A stretch of 64,000 nucleotides of DNA from Bog-950 sp046329535. Lineage in GTDB: Bacteria > Bacteroidota > Bacteroidia > Chitinophagales > LD1. A model generated the notes under the pieces. The model was given only the letters and a program-made list of their open reading frames with translations. It was not told the origin of the DNA and searched no databases. This document shows positions 25,625 through 33,971 of the stretch, in pieces; within the stretch, counting starts at the first letter, position 1; every line of letters starts with the position of its first letter. A program made the translations under genes and the position numbers. The stretch spans positions 372,001 through 436,000 of the forward strand of contig JAXLUN010000002.1 of the NCBI GenBank assembly GCA_046329535.1, given 5' to 3'.

Positions 25625-28073
25625 TCAAGAAATTACAGGAGCTGCCCAGCAGGCTAACAATCCGGTTAATGATTTTAACCTTGGATTGTTTATCTACATA
25701 CTTAACAAATCTGTTGTTTGGCTGATATTGATAGTTATTGTATCCGTGACCCTCTCCATCATTTATTTGCGTTACGCCCCCAGAATTTTTGAAGCTAAAA
25801 CAACATTAATGTTGAAGTCTCAGAAAACAACTCAAATTCTAGGGGTTCAGGATTTAGTAGAAGAACAAAGTGAGACGGAAATTGTTAGAGAGATGCAGCT
25901 TCTGAAGTCTAGATTTCTCTTGGAACGAGTAATTGACCATTTACCACTTCAGGTGGGCTACTATAAAGAAGGAAAGACGAAATTTATCTTTAGCGAGCTT
26001 TATACCTCAACCCCATTTTCCGTTAATGGCACAATCAAGGATAGGGCAATAATTAATACTCCAGTATATACAAAAATTATTAAGCCTGGTAAGATTTATA
26101 TCAACTTCAATATTGATGGGAAGGAGTATGAATACACTAAAGATACCGGCAGCAATTTCTCCACACCTTTTTTTGATGCAACTATTCATACAGATATCAA
26201 GATAAGCAAAGAGGATATGGCGAGCATATTCTATTTTAAATTTCTGGATAAAGGAGAGTTAGTAGACGATATTTCCAACAAATTACAAGTTCTCCCTATT
26301 GACCCTAAAACAAAGACAATTGCACTAGTTTTTAAAGATAGAAATGCTGTAAGGGCTAAAGAGATAATTACACAAATATCCCAAGACTTCATTGATTATG
26401 ATGTAGAAAAAAAACAAGAGGGCTTTGTTAATATTATTAGCTTCATCCAAAGCCAAATTGATTCATTTGGAGGCTCCTACGACAAATTTCAAGACTCTAT
26501 TTTAACATTACGAGTAAGAGATGGTTATTATGGCGACAACTTGGATCCCAATGAGGATTTTTCAGATAGACAGTCGGTTCTAGAACAAAAGTTGAGAGAC
26601 ATAGAATATGATCTTTCAATATTGAATACTTTCAAAAGGCTGTTAAGTAGAAATAAAGACTACACGAATCTACCGAATATAAAGTTTAAAACAACGGAAG
26701 TGAGTTTTGACGATGCTATATCTGTTATTAATTCACTCCAACAAAACAGAAACCTAAGTCTTTTGGACGCCACAACCCAACACCCTCGAGTTAGGATGAT
26801 TGATAAACAAATTGATGACCTCAAAATTAAATTAAACCAAAATATTGATAACGCTGTCAAAGTACTAAACGAAACCTACCAGAACGAAAAAGGAGACTAT
26901 TTAAAATTGATGAATGAGCTTGTCCGAATTCCCGAATTGCAAAGTAAATACGCTCGTTTAGATAAGGTATCAGATATTAAAAACGAGTTCGTGCTTAATC
27001 TTTACGGTCAAAAGTCCAATTATCTTATAGCAAATGCTGGGATCGTTAGTGACTATGTAGTCCTTTCAAAGGCCTCCGTTCCAAAAACACCTGTTTCGCC
27101 AAAGGAAAATTTGGCCAAAATAGCTGGTTTTGTAATCGGATTGTTGTTAGGGTTAATCGTTATTGTAATTCGATATTTCCTCCACAACACGATTATTTCT
27201 ATAAGCGATGTTGAGCGTAGAACTAAAGCGGCCATTCTTGGTGTTGTGCCAAGGCACAAAGAGGAAATGAGTAGATCTCAAATTGTGGTTACTCAAGACC
27301 CTAAAGCCACTATTACCGAAGCCTTTAGAGGGGTGCGTTCTAATCTGCAATTCATATCCAGTGAAAAAGGACCTAAAGTTCTTGCTACAACATCGACAAT
27401 ACCTGGAGAGGGTAAGACATTTGTATCCATTAATATTGCCGCAATCTTAAGTATGCTTAATAAGAAGGTAATAATATTAGACTTTGATATGAGAAAACCT
27501 CGTCTAAATAAGATTTTTGATGTAGATAGCCACAAGGGTGTTAGTACAATACTGAGCGGTCAAACCAGTGTTGATGATTGCATTTTGGAATCCGGCATAC
27601 CAAATCTTGATTTTATTACTTCGGGTCCAGTTCCTCCCAATCCTTCAGAGTTAATTCTACTTCCTATTTTAGGTGATGTGCTCGCGTATTTAAAAACAAA
27701 GTATGATTATGTGATTATTGACACCCCCCCTATAGGCTTGGTAACTGATGCCTTGGAAATATTGAAGATTGCTGATTACCCCATTTATGTTGTTAGGGCA
27801 GCTTATTCAAACCAAAGTTTTGTTGACAACATTAATCGTATAGTAGTTGAAAACAAGATTAAACATCTTTCCATTGTTGTTAATGATTACGGTAGGGGCG
27901 CCTCAGGTTATGCATACGGCTATGGATACAGTTATGGATACGGTTATGGATACGGTTATGGATACGGCTACGGATATTATGGTAGTAAGTACGGGGAAGG
28001 ATATTATACTACTGAAACTAAAAAGAAAAAACCTTCTTTCTTTGAAAAGGTTTTAGGAGGAAAGAAAGCATAA
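25611..28073 (+). CDS. Wzc-like polysaccharide chain-length/tyrosine autokinase
   Basis: 820 residues starting at TTG (MENSNQEITG). A Wzz domain has transmembrane segments near residues 33-53 and 500-520 around a large periplasmic coiled part. A cytoplasmic BY-kinase domain follows: Walker A PGEGKTFVSI, Walker A' VIILDFDMRKPRL, Walker B YVIIDTPP. The extreme C-terminus has 16 Tyr in 34 residues, mostly alternating with Gly, which is the expected autophosphorylation cluster in extreme form. It controls polymerisation and export together with the Wza-like pore. The next gene overlaps by one base. Confidence 0.92.
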   Translation: MENSNQEITGAAQQANNPVNDFNLGLFIYILNKSVVWLILIVIVSVTLSIIYLRYAPRIFEAKTTLMLKSQKTTQILGVQDLVEEQSETEIVREMQLLKSRFLLERVIDHLPLQVGYYKEGKTKFIFSELYTSTPFSVNGTIKDRAIINTPVYTKIIKPGKIYINFNIDGKEYEYTKDTGSNFSTPFFDATIHTDIKISKEDMASIFYFKFLDKGELVDDISNKLQVLPIDPKTKTIALVFKDRNAVRAKEIITQISQDFIDYDVEKKQEGFVNIISFIQSQIDSFGGSYDKFQDSILTLRVRDGYYGDNLDPNEDFSDRQSVLEQKLRDIEYDLSILNTFKRLLSRNKDYTNLPNIKFKTTEVSFDDAISVINSLQQNRNLSLLDATTQHPRVRMIDKQIDDLKIKLNQNIDNAVKVLNETYQNEKGDYLKLMNELVRIPELQSKYARLDKVSDIKNEFVLNLYGQKSNYLIANAGIVSDYVVLSKASVPKTPVSPKENLAKIAGFVIGLLLGLIVIVIRYFLHNTIISISDVERRTKAAILGVVPRHKEEMSRSQIVVTQDPKATITEAFRGVRSNLQFISSEKGPKVLATTSTIPGEGKTFVSINIAAILSMLNKKVIILDFDMRKPRLNKIFDVDSHKGVSTILSGQTSVDDCILESGIPNLDFITSGPVPPNPSELILLPILGDVLAYLKTKYDYVIIDTPPIGLVTDALEILKIADYPIYVVRAAYSNQSFVDNINRIVVENKIKHLSIVVNDYGRGASGYAYGYGYSYGYGYGYGYGYGYGYYGSKYGEGYYTTETKKKKPSFFEKVLGGKKA
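27909..27980. repeat. 12-bp tandem repeat in the Tyr-Gly tail
   Basis: Six units of consensus TATGGATACGGT, the central three nearly identical and the outer ones diverged. Each unit encodes YGYG, so gain or loss of a unit keeps the frame and changes the number of tail tyrosines by two. Confidence 0.9.
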
Positions 28074-29176
28074 TGATTATTGACAATCAATATATGGTTA
28101 CTTTTTTAGTATTGTTTTTCTGCATTAGTGCGTTTTTTTCGTTCCTAATCAACTGGCTTTTTCTTAAGTTCTCATTTAACCTAGGAACCAGGAATGAACA
28201 GGATGAAAATCAAGTGCGTTGGTCCAGTAACGTAAAGCCTGCAATTGGAGGGATTTCCTTCTTCATTTTGTTTCTTATATCTATCTCTATTATTGGAACT
28301 CTTCCTCGACAAGCAGACTATTTTTTAGACAAACACCTGATTGGAATTATTGCCTCTTCCTGCTTGGGATTCATTTTAGGCTTGGCCGATGATGCTTATA
28401 ACACAAACCCTTTGGCCAAATTTATTGCACAACTTTCTTGCGCCTTTATTCTCATTATTTCGGATGTATATATCCATGCAACCGGCAACCATGCCTTTGA
28501 CTTTATGATTACTACCCTATGGGTAATTGGGTTGATGAATTCTATCAATATGCTTGACAATATGGATGCCATTACCACGACTGTATCTATGTGCATCATA
28601 TTAGGGCTAATTGCTGTAGTTGCAATTAGTGGTCATACTTTGACCACATTTTACCTTATCATACTTGTTGGAGTACTAGGCTCTTTATGTGGATTTCTAT
28701 ACTTCAACTGGAATCCATCAAGAATATATATGGGTGATACCGGCAGTCAATTTTTAGGTGTTTTTCTGGCATCAACTAGTATCATGTTCTTTTGGGATTA
28801 TAGAGATTACAATACCACCAATATAATTCAGCTAAAGCAATTTGTAGTACCGATGCTTTTTTTCATTGTCCCACTTGTAGACACTATTACTGTAACTATT
28901 CGAAGAATCATGAGAAAACAATCTCCATTCATTGGAGGGAAAGATCACATAACCCATCATTTAGCTTATTTAGGGTTATCTGATCGCATGGTTGCGTTGA
29001 CTTTGATTTCTGTTTCTTTGTTCTCCTTACCTATAGTATCTCTTATAATAACTAATGTAATTGAATGGACCTACTGGGTAACTTTTTTTGCCTTCTTGTA
29101 TTTTCTTACAGTGTTCCTCATTTTTCAATTTTTATACAATAAAGGTCTTAAGAAACATCTCTCTAAAAACAAATGA
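28073..29176 (+). CDS. WecA/MraY-like polyprenyl-phosphate sugar-1-phosphate transferase
   Basis: 367 residues with about ten transmembrane helices. Motifs in order: LGLADDAYNTNPLAKF (Mg-binding DD), NSINMLDNMDAIT (the NxxxD loop, with Asn-Met where WecA has Gly-x), FNWNPSRIYMGDTGSQFLG, and the HITHHL loop typical of WecA-type enzymes. It would load the first sugar phosphate onto undecaprenyl phosphate to start polysaccharide synthesis. The start codon overlaps the stop of the tyrosine-kinase gene by one base, so the two are translationally linked. Confidence 0.88.
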   Translation: MIIDNQYMVTFLVLFFCISAFFSFLINWLFLKFSFNLGTRNEQDENQVRWSSNVKPAIGGISFFILFLISISIIGTLPRQADYFLDKHLIGIIASSCLGFILGLADDAYNTNPLAKFIAQLSCAFILIISDVYIHATGNHAFDFMITTLWVIGLMNSINMLDNMDAITTTVSMCIILGLIAVVAISGHTLTTFYLIILVGVLGSLCGFLYFNWNPSRIYMGDTGSQFLGVFLASTSIMFFWDYRDYNTTNIIQLKQFVVPMLFFIVPLVDTITVTIRRIMRKQSPFIGGKDHITHHLAYLGLSDRMVALTLISVSLFSLPIVSLIITNVIEWTYWVTFFAFLYFLTVFLIFQFLYNKGLKKHLSKNK

Positions 29177-29476
29177 TTTGGGGGAATTCTTTGAGTTGAT
29201 CGCTTGTACAATAGCTAGATATACTCTAAACACATTAGTTAGCTTTAGATGCAAAGATTACATCCAGTTGTTTCAGTAACTATTAACATGGATAGCATGC
29301 ATGTGTTTATTTAAATCCTGGATTACATTACACAACATCAAATTTTATCTGATCAGGATTTGAAGTGACTCTTTCATTTTCCAGTCTACTTCACACATAT
29401 AAAACAATTCAAGCCAGAAGCGACTATTTCGTTTTTTTACTTGCATTCAGATGAAGATTTCTCAACTACAAAACAA
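29177..29476. other. Non-coding interval between the polysaccharide module and the lipoprotein cluster
   Basis: An AT-rich 300-base stretch with no credible ORF on either strand and no tRNA-like fold. It lies between converging transcripts. Apart from the hairpin at its far end (listed separately), I see nothing definite in it. Confidence 0.6.
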
Positions 29477-29506
29477 TAAGGCGAAACCATTAATGGTCTC
29501 GCCTTA
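29477..29506. terminator. Terminator hairpin, probably bidirectional
   Basis: Arms of 14 bases (29477-29490 and 29493-29506; TAAGGCGAAACCAT against ATGGTCTCGCCTTA) pair with one mismatch. On the minus strand a T-rich TATTGTTTTG tract overlaps and follows the last arm, 21 bases after the stop of the first lipoprotein gene. The plus-strand tail is less T-rich. Confidence 0.75.
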
Positions 29507-29527
29507 TAAAATTATTAAAAATGATAT

Positions 29528-30337
29528 TTAGTGTAATGTAATGGTTGTCGTAACTCCGTTTACTGTTACATTAGCCAAGTTGTCACACGCACCTGTTCCA
29601 TAGTCCGTTGTTCTTACCGGTTGCCCTGCTGTTTGATTTACTACAACTCCTTGAATATAAAACAGACTACAGCCTGGGTCACGTTTCTTAATTATTGGAC
29701 TTGTAATTGACTCTGCATAATAATTACCATTAACGTCAGTACCATTAGAAGACCCTGTAATTGAATGAATATCATCTGTTGTAATAGGCGTACCTGTACC
29801 ACTTAATATCTCATACACCTGTTGAGCATCTTCAGTGCTACTAGCGCTGGTATTGGGATCAAAAATTTGGGTATGTGAAGTTACAGAATATGTAAGATGA
29901 TGATTCCCATTAAACCCATCATTGTGTTTAGTTGAGTTTCCTGTTATCTCCTTACCATCCAAAAAATAATTATTGAAAGTGGAAACAATGTTCACACCCG
30001 GCACCTCGAAATTCGCCTGATCAAAAGTGATTATCAGCTGACCTTGACGTCTTTTTCCGTCACGAGCTACACAGCCTGTAGTGCCGTAGTCAATAGTCAG
30101 TACGTGGGGCATAGAGACCATATCTCTTGTAACGGTTGCACAACCCTCATTCTTAAATGATTGGTCTGCCACATCAATTGCTGTAAGTATTTCACTGTTG
30201 GCAATTTCTGATATGTTGCCACTTACATTCGCAGCTGATTTATTGATATCCAATTTTTCTTTTTGACAAGAGGTAAACGAGGCGGTAATTACAAGGACAG
30301 TCAAGAAAGTAGATAATTTGTTTTTGCTGGTTTTCAT
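29528..30337 (-). CDS. Lipoprotein paralog 1 of a four-gene tandem family
   Basis: 269 residues. Signal peptide with lipobox FTSC at residue 24, followed by QKEK. The mature part has GCATVTRD, then the conserved core IDYGTTGCVARDGKRRQGQ, TFNNYFLDG, HNDGFNG, a middle GSSNGTDVNG segment, DPGCSLFYIQG and a C-terminal DYGTGACDNLANVTVNG. The same order of motifs recurs in the next three genes. No named domain is recognised. Export by the Lol pathway is expected, and the basic/acidic residues after the Cys resemble surface-export signals of Bacteroidota lipoproteins. It is the most divergent of the four together with paralog 4. Confidence 0.8.
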   Translation of the reverse strand: MKTSKNKLSTFLTVLVITASFTSCQKEKLDINKSAANVSGNISEIANSEILTAIDVADQSFKNEGCATVTRDMVSMPHVLTIDYGTTGCVARDGKRRQGQLIITFDQANFEVPGVNIVSTFNNYFLDGKEITGNSTKHNDGFNGNHHLTYSVTSHTQIFDPNTSASSTEDAQQVYEILSGTGTPITTDDIHSITGSSNGTDVNGNYYAESITSPIIKKRDPGCSLFYIQGVVVNQTAGQPVRTTDYGTGACDNLANVTVNGVTTTITLH

Positions 30338-30432
30338 AACTTTTTGTTTTTATGGTTTCAATTTTCTGGTAGTGTATATTACGTCAACATCTTACTAAGG
30401 TTACATTATGCAATAAATATTTTTTAGAATTC

Positions 30433-30488
30433 GGCTCATACAAAAACAAAAGCCCGGTGAGTGCCGGGCTTTTGTTTTTGTATGAGCC
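30433..30488. terminator. Perfect 25-bp bidirectional terminator hairpin
   Basis: Arms 30433-30457 and 30464-30488 are perfectly complementary with a 6-base loop. The inner GC-rich part (AGCCCGG/CCGGGCT) is flanked by A-rich and T-rich halves, so on either strand the GC stem is followed by TTTTGTTTTTG. It lies 9 bases after the stop of lipoprotein paralog 2 and upstream of paralog 1, so paralog 1 probably has its own promoter. Confidence 0.9.
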
Positions 30489-30497
30489 ATGTGTTAT

Positions 30498-31298
30498 CTA
30501 GTCCAACGTGATATTTTGAGAAATTCCATTTATGGTTTCTACTGCAATATTATCACAACTACCACTTCCATAATCAAGATATCTTTCAGGTTGTCCTGTT
30601 TTGCGTGTTCGTGTTACACCTTGAACATAAAACTGGTTGCATCCTGTTGTTCGATTTTTAATAAGTTGCTGAAGTATTATGTAATCCAACTGAGAGCCAT
30701 TTGAACTTGTTCCTGTGGTGTGGCCCATTACGGCATATTGGTCATCTTCTTTAGTAGATGTATTTTGTCCTGAAAGCATTTCGTAGTTCTGATTGGAATT
30801 TAGACTCGTAACGTTGCCGTTTTGGGATGTAGTTGTGATACTTGATATCCCGGTCATAGTAATATTTCCTGCCGCATTAACCCCATTATTTTGGTAAGTC
30901 GTGCTGCCGGTAATAGCAAGATTGTTTTGAAAATAATTATTGAACGACACTTGAATGTTATTGCCTGGATCTAAAAAATTATCTAACTCATAAGTAATGA
31001 TGATCTGGCCGCTTCTAGTAGTTCCTCGTCCGTCTGTACATCCAGAGCCGAAATCTATAGTAATAACCTTTGGAAATGACAATGTATCTCTCGTTACAAC
31101 TTTACAACCAAGCGATTTGTGACTGCTCGAATTGGCTGCTCCTGTTGAAAAAACCTCATTGTATACATCCTCCGTAAGAGACATGTCAGAAGTATAATTG
31201 TTATCTGAGTTCAATTTTTCCTTATGGCATGAACTTAATGCCACTGTTGCAAATACTAATGTAGCTGCTGCAAACAATTTTACTTTTCCAATCTTCAT
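30498..31298 (-). CDS. Lipoprotein paralog 2 of the tandem family
   Basis: 267 residues from the Met at 31298, chosen because it opens a normal lipoprotein signal (MKIGKVKLFAAATLV, lipobox LSSC at residue 24, then HKEK); the frame runs 37 codons further upstream without signal-like character. Motifs: GCKVVTRDTLSFPKVITIDF, GSGCTDGRGTTRSGQIIITY, SFNNYFQNN, YQNNGVNAAGN, NRTTGCNQFYVQG, TGQPERYLDYGSGSCDN and a final NITLD. Closest to paralog 3, clearly a recent duplicate. Function unknown; secreted, probably outer-membrane. Confidence 0.8.
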   Translation of the reverse strand: MKIGKVKLFAAATLVFATVALSSCHKEKLNSDNNYTSDMSLTEDVYNEVFSTGAANSSSHKSLGCKVVTRDTLSFPKVITIDFGSGCTDGRGTTRSGQIIITYELDNFLDPGNNIQVSFNNYFQNNLAITGSTTYQNNGVNAAGNITMTGISSITTTSQNGNVTSLNSNQNYEMLSGQNTSTKEDDQYAVMGHTTGTSSNGSQLDYIILQQLIKNRTTGCNQFYVQGVTRTRKTGQPERYLDYGSGSCDNIAVETINGISQNITLD

Positions 31299-31416
31299 TC
31301 TGATTATATGTTTTTTGTTTCTTTGTTGAATAACTGCTATATGTTCTATTACGAACATTTCCTTGTAATGTTTTATATAGTCGAATGGCTTTGCTATTTG
31401 AGAAAACATTGCAAAA

Positions 31417-32205
31417 TCAATTTAATGTTATGATTCTTGTCAAGCCATTCACCGTCTCTTCAGCTAAATTGTCACAAGTTCCATTTCCGTAATCAAGATA
31501 TTTCTCGGGCTGGCCGGTTTTCCTTGTTTTGGTTTGACCTTGCACGTAAAACTGATTGCATCCGGTGGTTCTATTTTTTACCAAAGGTTGTAAAATGTAA
31601 TACTCTAAATGAGAACCGTTAGACAATGAACCTGTAGTGGTTCCGGTAACAGAAAATTGATCGTCTTCTTTAGTTGTTGTATTTGAGCCTGCGAGCAACT
31701 CATACGTTTGATTTGTGTTTAATGTTGTAACGATCCCATTTCCAGCTGTAATGATTATATTGGATATACATTTCATTTCAATATTGCCATTTGTGTTAAA
31801 TCCATTATTCCTATACTCAGCCCAGCCCGCAAGTTGATTTGCATTTTGTCGGTAGTTATTAAACGATACCTTAATGATGTTTCCAGACTGCAAAAAGTTA
31901 GGGGAGTTATATAATATCACTATCTGCCCGCTTCTTGTTCCTCCATGCCCATCTACACATCCAGACCCAAAGTCGATAATTATTCTACCATGTGCAGTAT
32001 CTTGTGTTACGACCTTGCATCCTAAAGATTTATGATTTTTAGTTTCTGTTCCGGCTTCCATAGTTTCTCTGTAAACATCATCTATGGATGTGATTTCTGC
32101 TGTACTATCAGTAACCTCAGGCAACTTTTCCTTTTGACAAGAACTTAAAAAGATAGAAGCACTAAGTAATGTGGCTGCAAAAAATTTGATTTTTAAAGTC
32201 TTCAT
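31417..32205 (-). CDS. Lipoprotein paralog 3 of the tandem family
   Basis: 262 residues, lipobox FLSSC with Cys at residue 23, then QKEK. It shares with paralog 2 the segments GSGCVDGHGGTRSGQIVI, SFNNYRQN, KEDDQFSVTGTTTG, KNRTTGCNQFYVQGQT and TRKTGQPEKYLDYGNGTCDN. It lacks the PH/PK-V-x-TID stretch seen in the others (here AHGRIIIDFG). Four Cys of the mature part are conserved and may form two disulfides. Spacing to paralog 2 (Met 31298) is 118 bp. Confidence 0.8.
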   Translation of the reverse strand: MKTLKIKFFAATLLSASIFLSSCQKEKLPEVTDSTAEITSIDDVYRETMEAGTETKNHKSLGCKVVTQDTAHGRIIIDFGSGCVDGHGGTRSGQIVILYNSPNFLQSGNIIKVSFNNYRQNANQLAGWAEYRNNGFNTNGNIEMKCISNIIITAGNGIVTTLNTNQTYELLAGSNTTTKEDDQFSVTGTTTGSLSNGSHLEYYILQPLVKNRTTGCNQFYVQGQTKTRKTGQPEKYLDYGNGTCDNLAEETVNGLTRIITLN

Positions 32206-32333
32206 AATTTTCTCGATTTACAATGGACGCTGGTTACTAGCCAGTTTTTTGTCCTGAGCTTTATGAAACGGACTATTTAAAAAAAGGTTACATACCGAGT
32301 TGATTTTTAGAATCATTAGTGCGTATAACAAAA

Positions 32334-32358
32334 AATCCCGCCTGTTAAGTACGGGATT
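32334..32358 (-). terminator. Terminator of lipoprotein paralog 4
   Basis: Stem AATCCCG/CGGGATT (32334-32340 and 32352-32358) with an 11-base loop, extendable outward with mismatches. On the minus strand it is followed by TTTTTTGTTA. It begins 23 bases after the paralog 4 stop. Confidence 0.75.
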
Positions 32359-32380
32359 CTTTTGTTACGGGAATAGTCTA

Positions 32381-33214
32381 TTAGTGTAAAACAATAGTGT
32401 GTGATACTCCATTAATGGTTACAGTAGCTTCATCATCACAAGCACCGTTACCAAAATCAATTACCCTGTCTGGTCTGCCAGTTCTTTCAATTAACACGCT
32501 TCCCTCAACAAAATGTCTTCGGCAACCAGGCGCCAAATTCCGTAAAAGTGCGCTGACTATTGTAGCACTAAATGGATCGCCATTAGAAGCAGTGCCACTT
32601 GCTGTGCCGGTAATACTGTACTGGTCGTCATCTCGAGATGTTGTATTAAAACCGACTATCCATTCACGAGTTCTTTGCGATGTCCACGAAATAGTGCCTT
32701 GTCCGTCAGCACGGATAATCTGCCCGGTCACATTAACAGAGAAGGACAAATTTCCGCTATTATTCAGCCCATCATTGTGAACCGTTTTTGTCCCCAATAC
32801 CTGATTATCGTTTACAAAATAGTTATTGAACGTAATAGTGATAGTAGTTCCCGCTTCGCGATAAGGACCATCATATGTAACAGTAATAATACCCTTTCGT
32901 ACTTTACCATCCGCGCCAGTACATCCAGTTCCGAAATCAATGGTTGTTACATGTGGAAGTGATGTGGTGTCACGGGTTACAACGGCACAACCGGCTAATA
33001 GGCTGTTTGTTTCTTCGGTTTTATAAGTAACGGATCCTGTTTGAGCAGCTTCATCGGATATATTATTAGCATCATTGAAACTTTCATCGGCCAATGCCTG
33101 ATTACTAGCCGTTAAAAAATCGACATCTGTTTTTTCTTTTTTACAGGAACTGATGGCTAGTGCTGCAATAAATATCAGCAATGCAACGGTGGTTCTAAGT
33201 GTTTCAGTTTTCAT
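32381..33214 (-). CDS. Lipoprotein paralog 4 of the tandem family
   Basis: 277 residues, lipobox ISSC with Cys at residue 24, then KKEK. Longer acidic/Asn-rich spacer (about 25-75) than the others. Conserved core: GCAVVTRDTTSLPHVTTIDF, GTGCTGADGKVRKGIITVTY, FNNYFVNDNQV, TKTVHNDGLNNSGN, DDDQYSITGTASG, PGCRRHFVEGS and the final IDFGNGACDDEATVTINGV. The [LI]D[FY]GxGxC motif occurs twice per protein, at the start and end of the domain, suggesting an internal duplication. It is the first gene of the run and has its own terminator. Confidence 0.8.
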   Translation of the reverse strand: MKTETLRTTVALLIFIAALAISSCKKEKTDVDFLTASNQALADESFNDANNISDEAAQTGSVTYKTEETNSLLAGCAVVTRDTTSLPHVTTIDFGTGCTGADGKVRKGIITVTYDGPYREAGTTITITFNNYFVNDNQVLGTKTVHNDGLNNSGNLSFSVNVTGQIIRADGQGTISWTSQRTREWIVGFNTTSRDDDQYSITGTASGTASNGDPFSATIVSALLRNLAPGCRRHFVEGSVLIERTGRPDRVIDFGNGACDDEATVTINGVSHTIVLH

Positions 33215-33478
33215 ATTTTTTGTTGTTTGGTTTTATAGCTTACAGAAGTGCTCCTTATTTCTGTAGCCATAATTTTATCAATATCTAATGGAGCAATTGT
33301 TTCATAGAAGTATGACGGCAAAATACATGCTAGGTTTAATTCGCTACACTATTTATTATTCGTTATCTATTCCTTGGTTCAATCTGGTGCGAGTATGAGG
33401 TTCTTAATAGCTGTGGAAAACAGAATTTTCTGGCAGGGTAAAAGGTATTTAATTTTAGTAAACTAAACCACATCCCTT

Positions 33479-33967
33479 ATGGAACCTATACTAACCGCAC
33501 AATGGCGAAAATTAGATGGCACAAGAATCAATATTCCAATTGCAGATGCCGTAGAAAAATCGCTGGTTTTGGAAAAAGAATCGGGTAATCATATAAAAGT
33601 TTGCATTGGAACCGATTCGCAGGTTCGCGGTTCAGAAACAGAATTTGCCACCGTCATCGTTCTGCTAAGAAAAGGCCGTGGAGGCTTCATGTTTATCAAT
33701 AACGAGAAGACTGTGCAAAAAATGAGCTTGAAAGAGCGACTACTTACCGAAGTGGCCAGGTCCATAGAGATTGCGTATGCCCTCTGCCCATTGTTTGACA
33801 AATATTCTACAGAACTGGAGGTTCATGCTGATATTAATACCAATCCACGCTTTGGATCAAACGCAGCCTTAAGTGAAGCAATGGGGTACATACTTTCTAT
33901 GGGCTTTACCTTTAAAGCAAAACCTGATGCACCTGCGGCCAGCTGTTGCGCCAATAAAGTAGTATAG
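33479..33967 (+). CDS. YkuK-like/DUF458 RNase H-fold protein
   Basis: 162 residues. KVCIGTDSQVRGSETEFATVIVLL (about 41-64) has the Asp-Ser and Glu positions of the ribonuclease H-like DUF458/YkuK family, and LEVHADINTNPRFGSNAAL supplies a second acidic cluster. The fold suggests a metal-dependent nuclease, but activity has not been shown for the family as far as I know. It ends 4 bp before the stop of the convergent moxR gene. The 264 bases upstream hold no gene. Confidence 0.82.
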   Translation: MEPILTAQWRKLDGTRINIPIADAVEKSLVLEKESGNHIKVCIGTDSQVRGSETEFATVIVLLRKGRGGFMFINNEKTVQKMSLKERLLTEVARSIEIAYALCPLFDKYSTELEVHADINTNPRFGSNAALSEAMGYILSMGFTFKAKPDAPAASCCANKVV

Positions 33968-33971
33968 CGTT

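Noticed and set aside
29088..29279. 63-codon ORF across the end of the WecA-like gene
   Set aside because: Mostly overlaps coding sequence in another frame, has no start context and no recognisable sequence.
33215..33478. Intergenic space as a tRNA or small RNA gene
   Set aside because: No cloverleaf, no T-loop motif and no terminator-like hairpin were visible.
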